Shown: in pieces, positions 47,401 to 58,780 of the stretch
How positions within the stretch are numbered: position 1 is the stretch's first letter
How the letters are laid out: every line of letters begins with the position of its first letter
NCBI RefSeq assembly: GCF_010093305.1
Contig: NZ_PDWS01000003.1
Span: 165,001-229,000 of the forward strand
Direction: 5' to 3'
Length of the DNA: 64,000 nucleotides
Source: Pseudoxanthomonas sacheonensis
GTDB lineage: Bacteria; Pseudomonadota; Gammaproteobacteria; Xanthomonadales; Xanthomonadaceae
Notes under the pieces: model-generated
What the model was told of the DNA's origin: nothing
The model's database searches: none
The model's input: the letters and a program-made list of their open reading frames with translations, nothing else
Program-made: the position numbers and the translations under genes

Positions 47401-50163
47401 CAGGAGCAGATCCTGGGCCTGGTTTCGGCCGGCCCGGAAGGCAGCGTGCTGGATCGGCCGGGCGGCATCTTCGTACGGCCCGCGCAGCAGATTTCGCAGG
47501 AAGACCGCATCCTGTTGCAGACCGTGTCGCGCGTGATCGTCAGCGACCAGCGCGGCACGCTGGCCGCGCAGGTCGGCCGCCATATGGCACCGGAACGCAA
47601 TATCCCGCTGTTGTTCGCCGACGGCGCGCCGCCGTTGCCGGACGCGCCAGCCGACGAAGCGTCCCTGTCCGGCCTGCCACCCGCGGGCGCGTCGGGCGAC
47701 GACGATCCGTGGCCGTTCGAAGCGGTGGCCCGGGAATTCCTGTTCGACAACGGCACCGGCGCTTTCTCCGCCGATGGCCGCGAATACGTGATCACCTTGC
47801 ACGAAGGCGCCGCCACGCCCGCGCCCTGGTCCAATGTGATGGCCAACGCCAGGCTGGGCACGGTGGTCAGCGAAAGCGCGCCCGGCTACACCTGGTTCGA
47901 GAACGCGCACGAGTTCCGGCTGACGCCCTGGAACAACGACCCGATCGCCGATACCGGCGGCGAAGCCTTTTATCTGCGCGATGAAGAGACCGGACGGGTA
48001 TGGTCGCCGATGCCCTTGCCCCGCCGCGGCATCGGTGCCTACCGGACCCGCCACGGTTTCGGCTACAGCGTGTACGAACACATGGAAGACGGCATCGCCA
48101 GCGAATTGTGGGTGTACGTGGCGCTGGAAGACGCGGTGAAATTCTCGGTGCTTAAACTGCGCAACCTTTCCGGGCGCGCGCGCAAGCTGTCGGCGACCGG
48201 TTACGTGGAATGGATCCTGGGCGATATCCGGGTCAAATCGCAGATGCACGTGATCAGCGAACTGGACAGCGCCAGCAACGTGCTGACCGCGCGCAATCCC
48301 TACAACACCGAATTCGCCGGACGGGTTGCGTTCTTCGACGTGGACGGCCCCGCGTCCGACGGCGTGCGCGGCCGCAGCTTCACCGCCGACCGCACCGAAT
48401 TCCTGGGCCGCAACGGCAGCCTCGGCGATCCGGCGGCGATGCTGCGCGAGAAGCTCTCCGGCAAGCTGGGAGTGGGCTTGGATCCCTGCGCCGCGCTGCA
48501 GGTGCCGATCCGCCTGGCCGCCGACGAGACCCACGAAACCGTATTCCGCCTGGGCATCGGCAGCGACTACCGCAACGCCATCCAGCTGGCGCAGCGCTGC
48601 AAAGGCCCGGGCGCCGCGCACGACGCGCTGGACAGCGTGCGCATCCATTGGCTGGACACGTTGAATGCGCTGCGCGTGAAGACGCCCGACCCCAGCGTCG
48701 ACGCGCTCGCCAACGGCTGGCTGATGTACCAGACCCTGGCCTGCCGGTACGTCGCCCGCAGCGGCTATTACCAGTCCGGCGGCGCGTTCGGCTTCCGCGA
48801 CCAGTTGCAGGACACCATGGCCACAGTGCACGCCAAGCCCGCGCTGACCCGCGAGCACCTGTTGCTCAGCGCCGCCCACCAGTTCCCGCAAGGCGATGCG
48901 ATGCACTGGTGGCATCCGCCGCAGGGCCGCGGCGTGCGCACGCGCTGCTCCGACGATTACCTGTGGCTGCCGCTGGCCGCATGCCGCTACCTGCAGGTCA
49001 CCGGCGATGCGAGCGTGTTCGACGAACGCGTGCACTTCATCGAAGGGCGGTTGGTGAACGCGGACGAAGAGTCGTACTACGACCTGCCGTCGCGTTCGGG
49101 CATCCAGCAATCTTTCTACGACCACTGCGCGCTGGCGCTCAAGCGCGGCACCGAATTGATGGGCGAACGCGGCCTGCCTTTGATCGGCACCGGCGACTGG
49201 AACGACGGCATGAACCGGGTCGGCGAAGCGGGCAAGGGCGAGAGCGTGTGGCTGGGCTTCTTCCTGTACGAGGTGCTGGTGCGCTTCGGCGACGTGGCGC
49301 TGGCGCGCGGCGACGAAGCCTTCGCGACTTTCTGCGCGGAATCGGCAAGCCGTCTGCGGACGAACCTGGAAGCGCACGCCTGGGACGGCGACTGGTACCG
49401 GCGCGCCTGGTTCGACGACGGCACGCCGCTGGGATCGGCGCAGAGCGACGAGTGCCGCATCGATTCCATTTCGCAAAGCTGGTCGGTGCTGTCCGGCGCC
49501 GCCGATCCGGTGCGCGCGCGGCAAGCGATGGCGTCGCTGGACCGCCACTTGGTGAAGCGCGATGCGGGATTGATCCAGCTGCTCGATCCGCCGTTCGACA
49601 AGACCCCGCACGACCCCGGCTATATCCGCGGCTATGTGCCCGGCGTACGCGAGAACGGCGGCCAGTACACGCACGCGGCGGTGTGGTCGGCGATGGCGTT
49701 CGCGCATCTGGGGGACCGCGAAAAAGCCTGGGAACTGACGGGCATGATCAACCCCATCCACCATGCCGCAGATGCGCAAGCCAGCGCGATCTACAAAGTC
49801 GAGCCGTACGTGCTTGCCGCCGATGTCTACGGCGTGGCGCCCCACGTCGGCCGCGGCGGCTGGACCTGGTACACCGGTTCGGCCGGCTGGATGTACCGGC
49901 TGTTGACCGAATCGCTGCTCGGCCTGCACCGCGAAGGCGATCATCTGTCGTTGAAGCCTTGCATTCCCGCCGACTGGAACGAATACAAGTTGCACTACCG
50001 GTACGGCGGCAGCCTGTATCTGATCGACATCAGACAGATCGACGGCGGCGCGGCGACGTTGAGCGTGGACGGCTTCGACCAGAAAGGCTTGCGCTTCCAG
50101 CTGGTGGACGACGAATCCATCCATCACGTGGAGGCGACCTGGCCGCGGCCGCCATCGCAATGA
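41422..50163 (+). CDS. ndvB: Cyclic beta-1,2-glucan synthase
   Basis: A 2913-residue inner-membrane enzyme making cyclic beta-1,2-glucan, an osmoregulatory periplasmic glucan also tied to host interaction. Order: N-terminal region; membrane helices at about 425-485; GT84 glucosyltransferase with DTDTRLP at about 640, SHDLLEGCYAR at about 752 and RYRWIRGDWQLLPW at about 785; more helices to about 1000; a glycoamylase-like DUF3131 part (TNMGLSLLANLSAFDFGYLQ); and two GH94-type modules for chain-length control, with GTGDWNDGMNRVG near 2590. The ATG at 41422 begins MPSAWRIFGRWLRLRRRIRR. Very long antisense ORFs inside it are GC artefacts. Confidence 0.95.
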   Translation: MPSAWRIFGRWLRLRRRIRRWQPTVLQKPLLAEEPLRSQLLSAEQMERHGRALAREHRVHLLPQPDQLLSRLKENEGLLDDANSLLTKMVQDEVRITPAGEWLLDNYYLIEEQIRTARRHLPKGYSRELPSLSKGPSAGLPRVYDLAMEAIAHGDGRIDAETLSLFVAAYQSVVPLKMGELWAIPIMLRLALIENLRRMAVRVMRDGIDHRLAADWAGLLNDTADNSPKNVVLVVADMARSSPPLSGAFVAELIRGIHGRSAALAMPMNWTEQWAADSGHSIEALVHAESQQQASDQVSISNSIGSLRFLANMDWREFVETMSLVDKTLREDPAGTYASMDFSTRDAYRHMVEKAARLSGADEMEVARSVLALAQAHAGTRDIRAHVGYYLIDDGVAQMRAAVAALETARKPVRLRPRRIPLSLYLTPIVAIALAFTWILVTEASAGRFGWVWLSLFGALGVIAFSELGIALVNWAATVLVAPQPLPRMDYSHGLPADARTLVVVPSMIGSVQGIDALVEGLEVRFLANRDAHLHFGLLTDFLDADQQILPGDQPLLDHAAHQVERLNARYAPESNDLFFLFHRPRQWNPREKTWMGYERKRGKLAALNRLLRSGAGDRFLKIAGNTAVLSNVRYVITLDTDTRLPRDAAREFVATLAHPLNHARFDEKKRRVTRGYGILQPSVGSSMSGRINSRYARMYGSEPGIDPYTRTVSDVYQDLFGEGSFVGKGIYDVDAFEHALENRFPANSILSHDLLEGCYARAGLVSDVRLFEDYPARYAADVKRRYRWIRGDWQLLPWLLPWVPRHGGGFERNPLSGLSRGKLLDNLRRSLVPAAATALLVLGWTLVPRTLAWTLWVLCLLLLPILVPTLRDLFVKPVDMALETHLLQVLKSCARQLARAVVNLACLPYEAFFSLGAVVRTLWRMAVSRRHLLQWNPSSEVERSLGSGFGAELRGMWFAPAFAIAVAALLAQSNPMALWVAAPILALWLSSPALMAWMGRAPKRKFAELSHSQLAFLGRLSRRTWAFFETWIREEDHWLPPDNIQEHPALVVARRTSPTNMGLSLLANLSAFDFGYLQAGGLMERTQRALATMEMLPRHRGHFYNWYDTETLQPLPPRYVSTVDSGNLAGHLLTLRQGLLALLDAPILARSTFSGLADTFGVLEEVRLAAGFGGDALDPAVEAFREQLEAACTWLPLSLPGAERTLASLADQAAAILAAWPVPVATEFDAEPHWPTLLANACRSAHEELLFFAPLLSSSDKEMGQAPAAATAGPIPTLRELSSQTHNAQAQDRARARIRELERLAHLAGQYSLMEYGFLYDRGRHLLSIGYNADERRLDPGHYDLLASEARLCSFVAIAQGKLPQETWFALGRLLTEVDGDATLLSWSGSMFEYLMPQLVMPSYPDTLLDQTSRHAVDAQIHFGARRNVPWGISESGYNTVDARMNYQYRAFGVPGLGLKRGLGQDLVIAPYATMMALMVAPEAACQNLQRLTELGFSGRYGMYEAIDYTPSRVPRGQDHALVRSFMAHHQGMGFLALDYLLHDQPMQKRFMADAEFQATLLLLQERIPRIGVFHPHEAEATGVRSAPAATETQLRVFRDPNTARPAVQMLSNGRYHSLLTGAGGGYSRLRDMAVTRWREDGTRDHWGSFCYLRDVYSGEFWSAAYQPTCVPVDQYEAIFSDAKAEFRGRKRGYDSHLEIAISAEDDIELRRLTVCNRSRRARTIEITTYAEVVLAPSISDELHPAFSNLFVQTRIVRDKQALLCTRRPRAHDEVPPWMLHLVAVHDADIDSISYETDRARFLGRGNTPRNPQALSSLEALSDSEGSVLDPIVAIRCRITLAPDQTAIVDMVTGVGADRQACSALIDKYRDRRLADRVFDLAWTHSQVVRRQINASQADAQLYERLAGLMVYAHPFLRADGAVLMQNRRGQSGLWGHSISGDLPIVLVQIADAANIELVRQMVQAHAYWRLKGLNVDLVIWNEDQAGYRQQLQEQILGLVSAGPEGSVLDRPGGIFVRPAQQISQEDRILLQTVSRVIVSDQRGTLAAQVGRHMAPERNIPLLFADGAPPLPDAPADEASLSGLPPAGASGDDDPWPFEAVAREFLFDNGTGAFSADGREYVITLHEGAATPAPWSNVMANARLGTVVSESAPGYTWFENAHEFRLTPWNNDPIADTGGEAFYLRDEETGRVWSPMPLPRRGIGAYRTRHGFGYSVYEHMEDGIASELWVYVALEDAVKFSVLKLRNLSGRARKLSATGYVEWILGDIRVKSQMHVISELDSASNVLTARNPYNTEFAGRVAFFDVDGPASDGVRGRSFTADRTEFLGRNGSLGDPAAMLREKLSGKLGVGLDPCAALQVPIRLAADETHETVFRLGIGSDYRNAIQLAQRCKGPGAAHDALDSVRIHWLDTLNALRVKTPDPSVDALANGWLMYQTLACRYVARSGYYQSGGAFGFRDQLQDTMATVHAKPALTREHLLLSAAHQFPQGDAMHWWHPPQGRGVRTRCSDDYLWLPLAACRYLQVTGDASVFDERVHFIEGRLVNADEESYYDLPSRSGIQQSFYDHCALALKRGTELMGERGLPLIGTGDWNDGMNRVGEAGKGESVWLGFFLYEVLVRFGDVALARGDEAFATFCAESASRLRTNLEAHAWDGDWYRRAWFDDGTPLGSAQSDECRIDSISQSWSVLSGAADPVRARQAMASLDRHLVKRDAGLIQLLDPPFDKTPHDPGYIRGYVPGVRENGGQYTHAAVWSAMAFAHLGDREKAWELTGMINPIHHAADAQASAIYKVEPYVLAADVYGVAPHVGRGGWTWYTGSAGWMYRLLTESLLGLHREGDHLSLKPCIPADWNEYKLHYRYGGSLYLIDIRQIDGGAATLSVDGFDQKGLRFQLVDDESIHHVEATWPRPPSQ

Positions 50164-50390
50164 ACCGCATGCCGGACGCGCGCGACCGATTGGACGCGGA
50201 GTTGGAGAATCTGGAGCGCATGCTGCCGCTCTGGCGCGAAAAACTGCGCCACGAGGCGCAGTTCTGGCCGCAGTTCGATGTTCTTGCGCAGGAAATCCTG
50301 GCGCGCGCCGATCCGCAGGACCGCCAGTACGCGCAACTCCGCATAGACGCGATGTTAACGAAACACGTAGCTAAAAGACTTGGCGCATAA
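50160..50390 (+). CDS. Small hypothetical protein coupled to the glucan synthase
   Basis: 76 residues: MNRMPDARDRLDAELENLER at the start, DAMLTKHVAKRLGA at the end. Its ATG overlaps the ndvB stop codon (ATGA at 50160-50163), which suggests translational coupling. Charged, helical and probably cytosolic. No family recognised; a role with the glucan synthase is only inferred from position. Confidence 0.6.
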   Translation: MNRMPDARDRLDAELENLERMLPLWREKLRHEAQFWPQFDVLAQEILARADPQDRQYAQLRIDAMLTKHVAKRLGA

Positions 50391-50527
50391 CGCATGATCC
50401 GACCGCGAGTTGGGGAAACGCATTGAATGGCGCATCGGGTCCGCGTAAATATTTACGTCAGGAACGATGTCCGGAACGTCCGATTGCCGGCGTTTGATCG
50501 GATAACACCGGACAATGGAGCGGACAC

Positions 50528-50992
50528 GTGGACAAATGCGGAGCATCGGGTGCGACAGGCGATCACCGGCGGCAGCAACGCGCACTGCGCCTGATTTTCG
50601 AACAGCGCGGCGACGAAATGAAGCTCGTCTCCACCCAGCGATTGAACATGGTCGTGCCGCCTCCGCAAGCGCTGGTGCCCAAGCGCGACACCCGCGGTTC
50701 GTGGTTCGAACTGCGCGACCGCCAAGACCGACCGGTCTACCGCCGCACCATCGACAACCCACAGCAAGGCATGGAAGTGGTGGCCGACGGACCGGGAGAT
50801 GCCTTACGAAGGATCGACGACGACAAGGGCGTTCGCGCTTTCTTCGTGATCGTGCCGGACATCGCCGGCGCCCGCAAGTTCGTGGTGCACGCGGAACCGC
50901 GACGGACGAGCCGCGACGATGCGGCCAAGATGGCGGCCACCGCCGCCACCCACGAATTCGATCTTTCCGACATTGACAAAGGAGCGCAGTGA
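50528..50992 (+). CDS. Hypothetical protein preceding an M64 peptidase
   Basis: 154 residues from a GTG at 50528; an internal Met (MKLVSTQRLN, at 50618) is an alternative start. The central part is beta-rich (SWFELRDRQDRPVYRRTIDN and GVRAFFVIVPDIAGARKFVV), and the end is acidic (EFDLSDIDKGAQ). It has no signal peptide. It ends one base before the M64 peptidase start codon, so the two are almost certainly cotranscribed. No family recognised; it might accompany or control the peptidase. Confidence 0.65.
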   Translation: MDKCGASGATGDHRRQQRALRLIFEQRGDEMKLVSTQRLNMVVPPPQALVPKRDTRGSWFELRDRQDRPVYRRTIDNPQQGMEVVADGPGDALRRIDDDKGVRAFFVIVPDIAGARKFVVHAEPRRTSRDDAAKMAATAATHEFDLSDIDKGAQ

Positions 50993-50993
50993 C

Positions 50994-52220
50994 ATGGGCG
51001 TTGCAGACGGCACAGTGATCGGCGCGGTCAAGATCGTCGACAACGGCGACCCCGCCGAACGTTTCAACCTGGTGCTGGTCGCCGAAGGCTATCGCCAAAG
51101 CGAATTGGGCAAGTTCGCCGAGGACGCCCAGCATTTCGCCAACGGTCTGTTCGGCATCGCGCCGTTCGACGAGCATCGCTGCGCCATCAACATCTGGCGC
51201 CTTGACGTGGCTTCCGACGAAAGCGGCGCCGACGATCCCGCCGGCTGCGGCGGCACCGGCGCCACGCCGGATACTTATTTCGATGCGCGCTTCTGCAACG
51301 GCGGCATCAGGCGGGCGTTGGTGTGCGACAGCTCATTGGTGTTGAGCACCGTGGCCGCCCACGTTCCGCAATTCCATTCGGCGCAGGTGATCGTCAATTC
51401 GGACGTATACGGCGGAACCGGCGGCAGTGTCGGCGTCAGTTCGACGGCGACCAAGAACTCGCTGGGCAACGACATCGACTGGCGCGAGATCATCATCCAC
51501 GAAATGGGGCATTCGATCTTCGGCCTGGCCGACGAGTATTTCTACTACGCCGGTTGCGGCATAGACGGCCCATCGCAGAACCAGCACAGCGGCTTGGAGC
51601 CTTCGCAGCCCAACGTCACGATCTCGCCGACCGCCACCGGCAAGTGGGACGACCTGATCAACGTTTCCACATTGCCGACCCAATCCAATCCCAACTGCAG
51701 CCAATGTCCGCCGGACCTGGTTCCCGAACCGCCCAATTTCGTCGTGGGCACCTACGAAGGCGCCCATTACGCGCATTGCGGCGCCTACCGGCCTTCCTAC
51801 AACTGCAAGATGCGCGTGCTGGGCGAGCCTTTCTGCGCGGTCTGCCAGCGCGAGATCCACGAATTCCTGACCCCGTTCGATCCCGATTTCTGCTTCAAGT
51901 TCGACAGGCTGGACCTGTCGCGCTGGGTCGCGGTGGCGACGATACTGTTCGGAGTGATCCAGGATGGCGGCGGCGTCATCATCGTCGGGGGCAAGCCCAT
52001 TCCCATCGATCCATGGGGACCCTTGCGCCACAGCCTGTGGGCGGCGATGGCAAATCCGCACGATGCCTCGCCCGCCATGCGCGACACCATCGTCGGCCTG
52101 GCCATGGACCATCTGTCTTCGCTGGTGTCCTCGGACGCGCATCGCAAGCAGCTGCAGACGCAGACGCGGGCGCTGCTCGACGAGGCGGCCGCAGAGCTTC
52201 CGGCTTACGTGATCCGTTGA
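50994..52220 (+). CDS. M64 (IgA peptidase-type) metallopeptidase
   Basis: 408 residues from the ATG at 50994. The zinc site is IIIHEMGHSIFGLADEY, with H169 and H173 and the LADEY extension typical of family M64. The N-terminus RFNLVLVAEGYRQSELGKFA is also characteristic. It has about a dozen cysteines (for example NPNCSQCPPD, FCAVCQREIHEF) but no visible signal peptide, unusual for a Cys-rich metallopeptidase. Substrate unknown; the IgA label comes from one clostridial founder. Confidence 0.88.
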   Translation: MGVADGTVIGAVKIVDNGDPAERFNLVLVAEGYRQSELGKFAEDAQHFANGLFGIAPFDEHRCAINIWRLDVASDESGADDPAGCGGTGATPDTYFDARFCNGGIRRALVCDSSLVLSTVAAHVPQFHSAQVIVNSDVYGGTGGSVGVSSTATKNSLGNDIDWREIIIHEMGHSIFGLADEYFYYAGCGIDGPSQNQHSGLEPSQPNVTISPTATGKWDDLINVSTLPTQSNPNCSQCPPDLVPEPPNFVVGTYEGAHYAHCGAYRPSYNCKMRVLGEPFCAVCQREIHEFLTPFDPDFCFKFDRLDLSRWVAVATILFGVIQDGGGVIIVGGKPIPIDPWGPLRHSLWAAMANPHDASPAMRDTIVGLAMDHLSSLVSSDAHRKQLQTQTRALLDEAAAELPAYVIR

Positions 52221-52264
52221 TGGCCGGGCAACGGCGGCCTCCGCTGTAGCGCACCTCCAATCCG

Positions 52265-52297
52265 CCTTACGAAGCCGGCTTGCCCGGCTTCGTAAGG
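52265..52297. terminator. Hairpin between the convergent M64 and czcA genes
   Basis: CCTTACGAAGCCGG (52265-52278) and CCGGCTTCGTAAGG (52284-52297) form a perfect 14-base stem with a 5-base loop. No long T run, but the position between converging genes suits a bidirectional terminator. Confidence 0.7.
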
Positions 52298-52307
52298 CTG
52301 CTTGCCC

Positions 52308-56756
<4,449 letters not shown>

Positions 56757-56760
<4 letters not shown>

Positions 56761-58037
56761 GGTGTCGTTTCCTGTTGGGTCTGCGACGCAGGGCCGGCGA
56801 CGAACGCCTGGCCGGTGAGACGCTGGATTTCGATCAATGCGCGCTGGGCTTCCAGTGCCGCTTCGAGTTGTTGCTTGCGTGCGTTGGTGCGTTCGGACTG
56901 CAACTGCGCCCATTCGAGATAGCTGATCGCACCGCCACGGTAGGCGCGCTCCGCCGCGCTCTCGGCCCTGGCGAGCTTGGGCAGTACATCAGATTGCAAT
57001 CGGGATACTTCCAGCTGGGCGACGCGGTAGCGGCCATGCGCCTCGGACAGGGTGGAATACAACGACAAGCCTTGCGCCTCGCGTTCGATCTCGACCAGCG
57101 CCAACTCCGCTTCCGCGACACGGATGTCCGGCTGGGCGCGGCGCGAGCTTCCCAACGGCATGGCAACACTGCCGATCAGCGCAAAATCATCCGTAGCCTG
57201 CAAGCGGCGCACGCCGACCTGCCAATCCAGATCGGGCACGGCCTGGCTCCGCGCCAGTTGCAGCCGCGCTTCGCCTATGCGCTGCTCATCGGCGAACCGC
57301 GCCAGTTCCGGCGTGCTGGTCAGCAACACATCCAGTGCGGCGAAGTCGGCGATGTCCGGCAAGACCAGAGGATCTCCCGCAACTACGCCGAATGCGGGAT
57401 TGCGTTCGCCCCACAAGGCAGCGAGATGCTGGCGCGCGGCCGCACTGCGTTGCCCGGCGCGGTCGCGTTCCATTTCCGCGCGCGCCAACGCGGCTTGCGC
57501 CGTCAGCACGACCGACTCGGGCGATGCGCCCGCTGCGAGACGCTGTCTTGCGCCCGCGACGGTACGCTGCCGCTGGGTGACATCCAGATCGGCGATGCGG
57601 CGCTGTTCCTGCGCTGCGTTGATGGTGAGATAACGGCGCGCGACTTCGGCCAGCAGATCGAGCCGCTTGGTTTCCCGTTGCAGCGCCAGCGAATCGATGC
57701 GCGTCTGCGCCAGCGCGCGGCGCGCATCCAGCTTGCCGCCGCGTTCCAGCACGCCGGCCAGAGTCAGGCTTATTTCGGCTTGCCTGAAACCGCTGGCGTC
57801 GCCGGTGCCGAGCGCATTTTCGATCTGCAGGCCGGCGACCCAGGCTGGTTTCAACGCGGCGCGCTCGGCTTCGGCCGACAGCACGCCACGCTGGCCTTCC
57901 AGCAAGCGCAAATCGGGGTGGGATTGGGCGACGCGCGCGAACGCATCGTCCAGAGTCAATGTTTCAGGCGGCTGCGCCCATGCCGGCAAGCACGACGCGG
58001 CCGCGAAGACGGCGAGCGCCGTCGAACGCAACCACAT
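56757..58037 (-). CDS. czcC: CzcC-type outer-membrane efflux channel
   Basis: A 426-residue TolC-family protein with a signal peptide (LAVFAAASCLPAWAQ). Two OEP repeats are visible: LTLDDAFARVAQSHPDLRLL and LEWAQLQSERTNARKQQLEA. Forms the outer-membrane exit for the CzcA/CzcB pump. First gene of the operon proper, translationally coupled to czcB. Confidence 0.92.
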
Positions 58038-58092
58038 GGGAATTCTCCAGAAGGATCTGATGACGAAGGACCGGCCCGATTGCCGGAAAACG

Positions 58093-58470
58093 TCAGATCG
58101 CTATCGGAGGCCGGAAATGATCGGTACGCGGAGGCGAATGCGGCGTTGCGAATGCCGGTACCGGCGCCTCATCGGAAAACAGCGGCGCCTGCGCTACGAA
58201 AGGAGTCGACAGGATCGCGGTGAGATGGCCGCAGCAATGCGCCGCGTGCATCAGGGCGTGCAGCAGGTCCGTGCCTTCTTGTTGCGTGCCCGCCTCGTCG
58301 GCATGGTCGTGCGAGTCGGACGCTTGCGCATGGTCGGTACCGCCGCGACTGAATTCATGCAGATCGCCTACCGCGGCGAATACGGGGTTCACCAGCACCG
58401 CAAGCACAAGCAATGCCAACGCGGGAAGGCGCAGCAACCTGGCAATACGGTGGCGGAGGATGCGGATCAT
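58093..58470 (-). CDS. Small His-rich exported protein, CzcI-like
   Basis: 125 residues with a strong signal peptide or membrane helix (LPALALLVLAVLVNPVFA). The mature part is His/Asp rich (DHAQASDSHDHADEAG) followed by HALMHAAHCCGHL. Placed 55 bases upstream of czcC on the same strand, it matches the small regulatory or metal-binding proteins (CzcI/DUF2946-like) that often lead czc operons. A role in sensing or buffering metal in the periplasm is inferred. Confidence 0.7.
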   Translation of the reverse strand: MIRILRHRIARLLRLPALALLVLAVLVNPVFAAVGDLHEFSRGGTDHAQASDSHDHADEAGTQQEGTDLLHALMHAAHCCGHLTAILSTPFVAQAPLFSDEAPVPAFATPHSPPRTDHFRPPIAI

Positions 58471-58550
58471 CGAGTCCGCATGCTACGGGACGCCCAGCCT
58501 GTTAAGCAATTACAGCCAAGGCACGAGCGGGCCAAGAGGCAGCCGATGAG

Positions 58551-58637
58551 GGTGGGAGCGGCGTCCCGCCGCGAGCTTTTATGCTTGCGGATAAAAGGAA
58601 GTGGATCGAGAGCTCGCGGCGGGACGCCGCTCCCACC
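58551..58637. repeat. Paired REP hairpin, family A
   Basis: GGTGGGAGCGGCGTCCCGCC on the left and its inverted copy ending GCTCCCACC on the right, around a variable loop. Lies upstream of the CzcI-like gene and downstream of the M3 peptidase gene. Confidence 0.92.
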
Positions 58638-58652
58638 GATCCTGCACGCATG

Positions 58653-58680
58653 AAAAACAGGATGGCCGCGAAGCCATCCC
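58653..58680 (-). terminator. Intrinsic terminator downstream of the M3 peptidase gene
   Basis: On the minus strand GGATGGC, loop, GCCATCC is followed by TGTTTTTC, a classical stem plus T run. It lies about 100 bases past the dcp stop codon. Confidence 0.75.
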
Positions 58681-58780
58681 GCTCATCCAAACCAAGCTAC
58701 GTGCGCCCCGCCCCCATCCGCCCTTCGGGCACCTTCCCCCGTAAACGGAGGAAGGGATCTTGCCATGCTTCTTTCTTCGC

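Noticed and set aside
46870..50160. 1096-residue minus-strand ORF opposite the glucan synthase
   Set aside because: Same antisense artefact of GC-rich codon usage; no recognisable family features.
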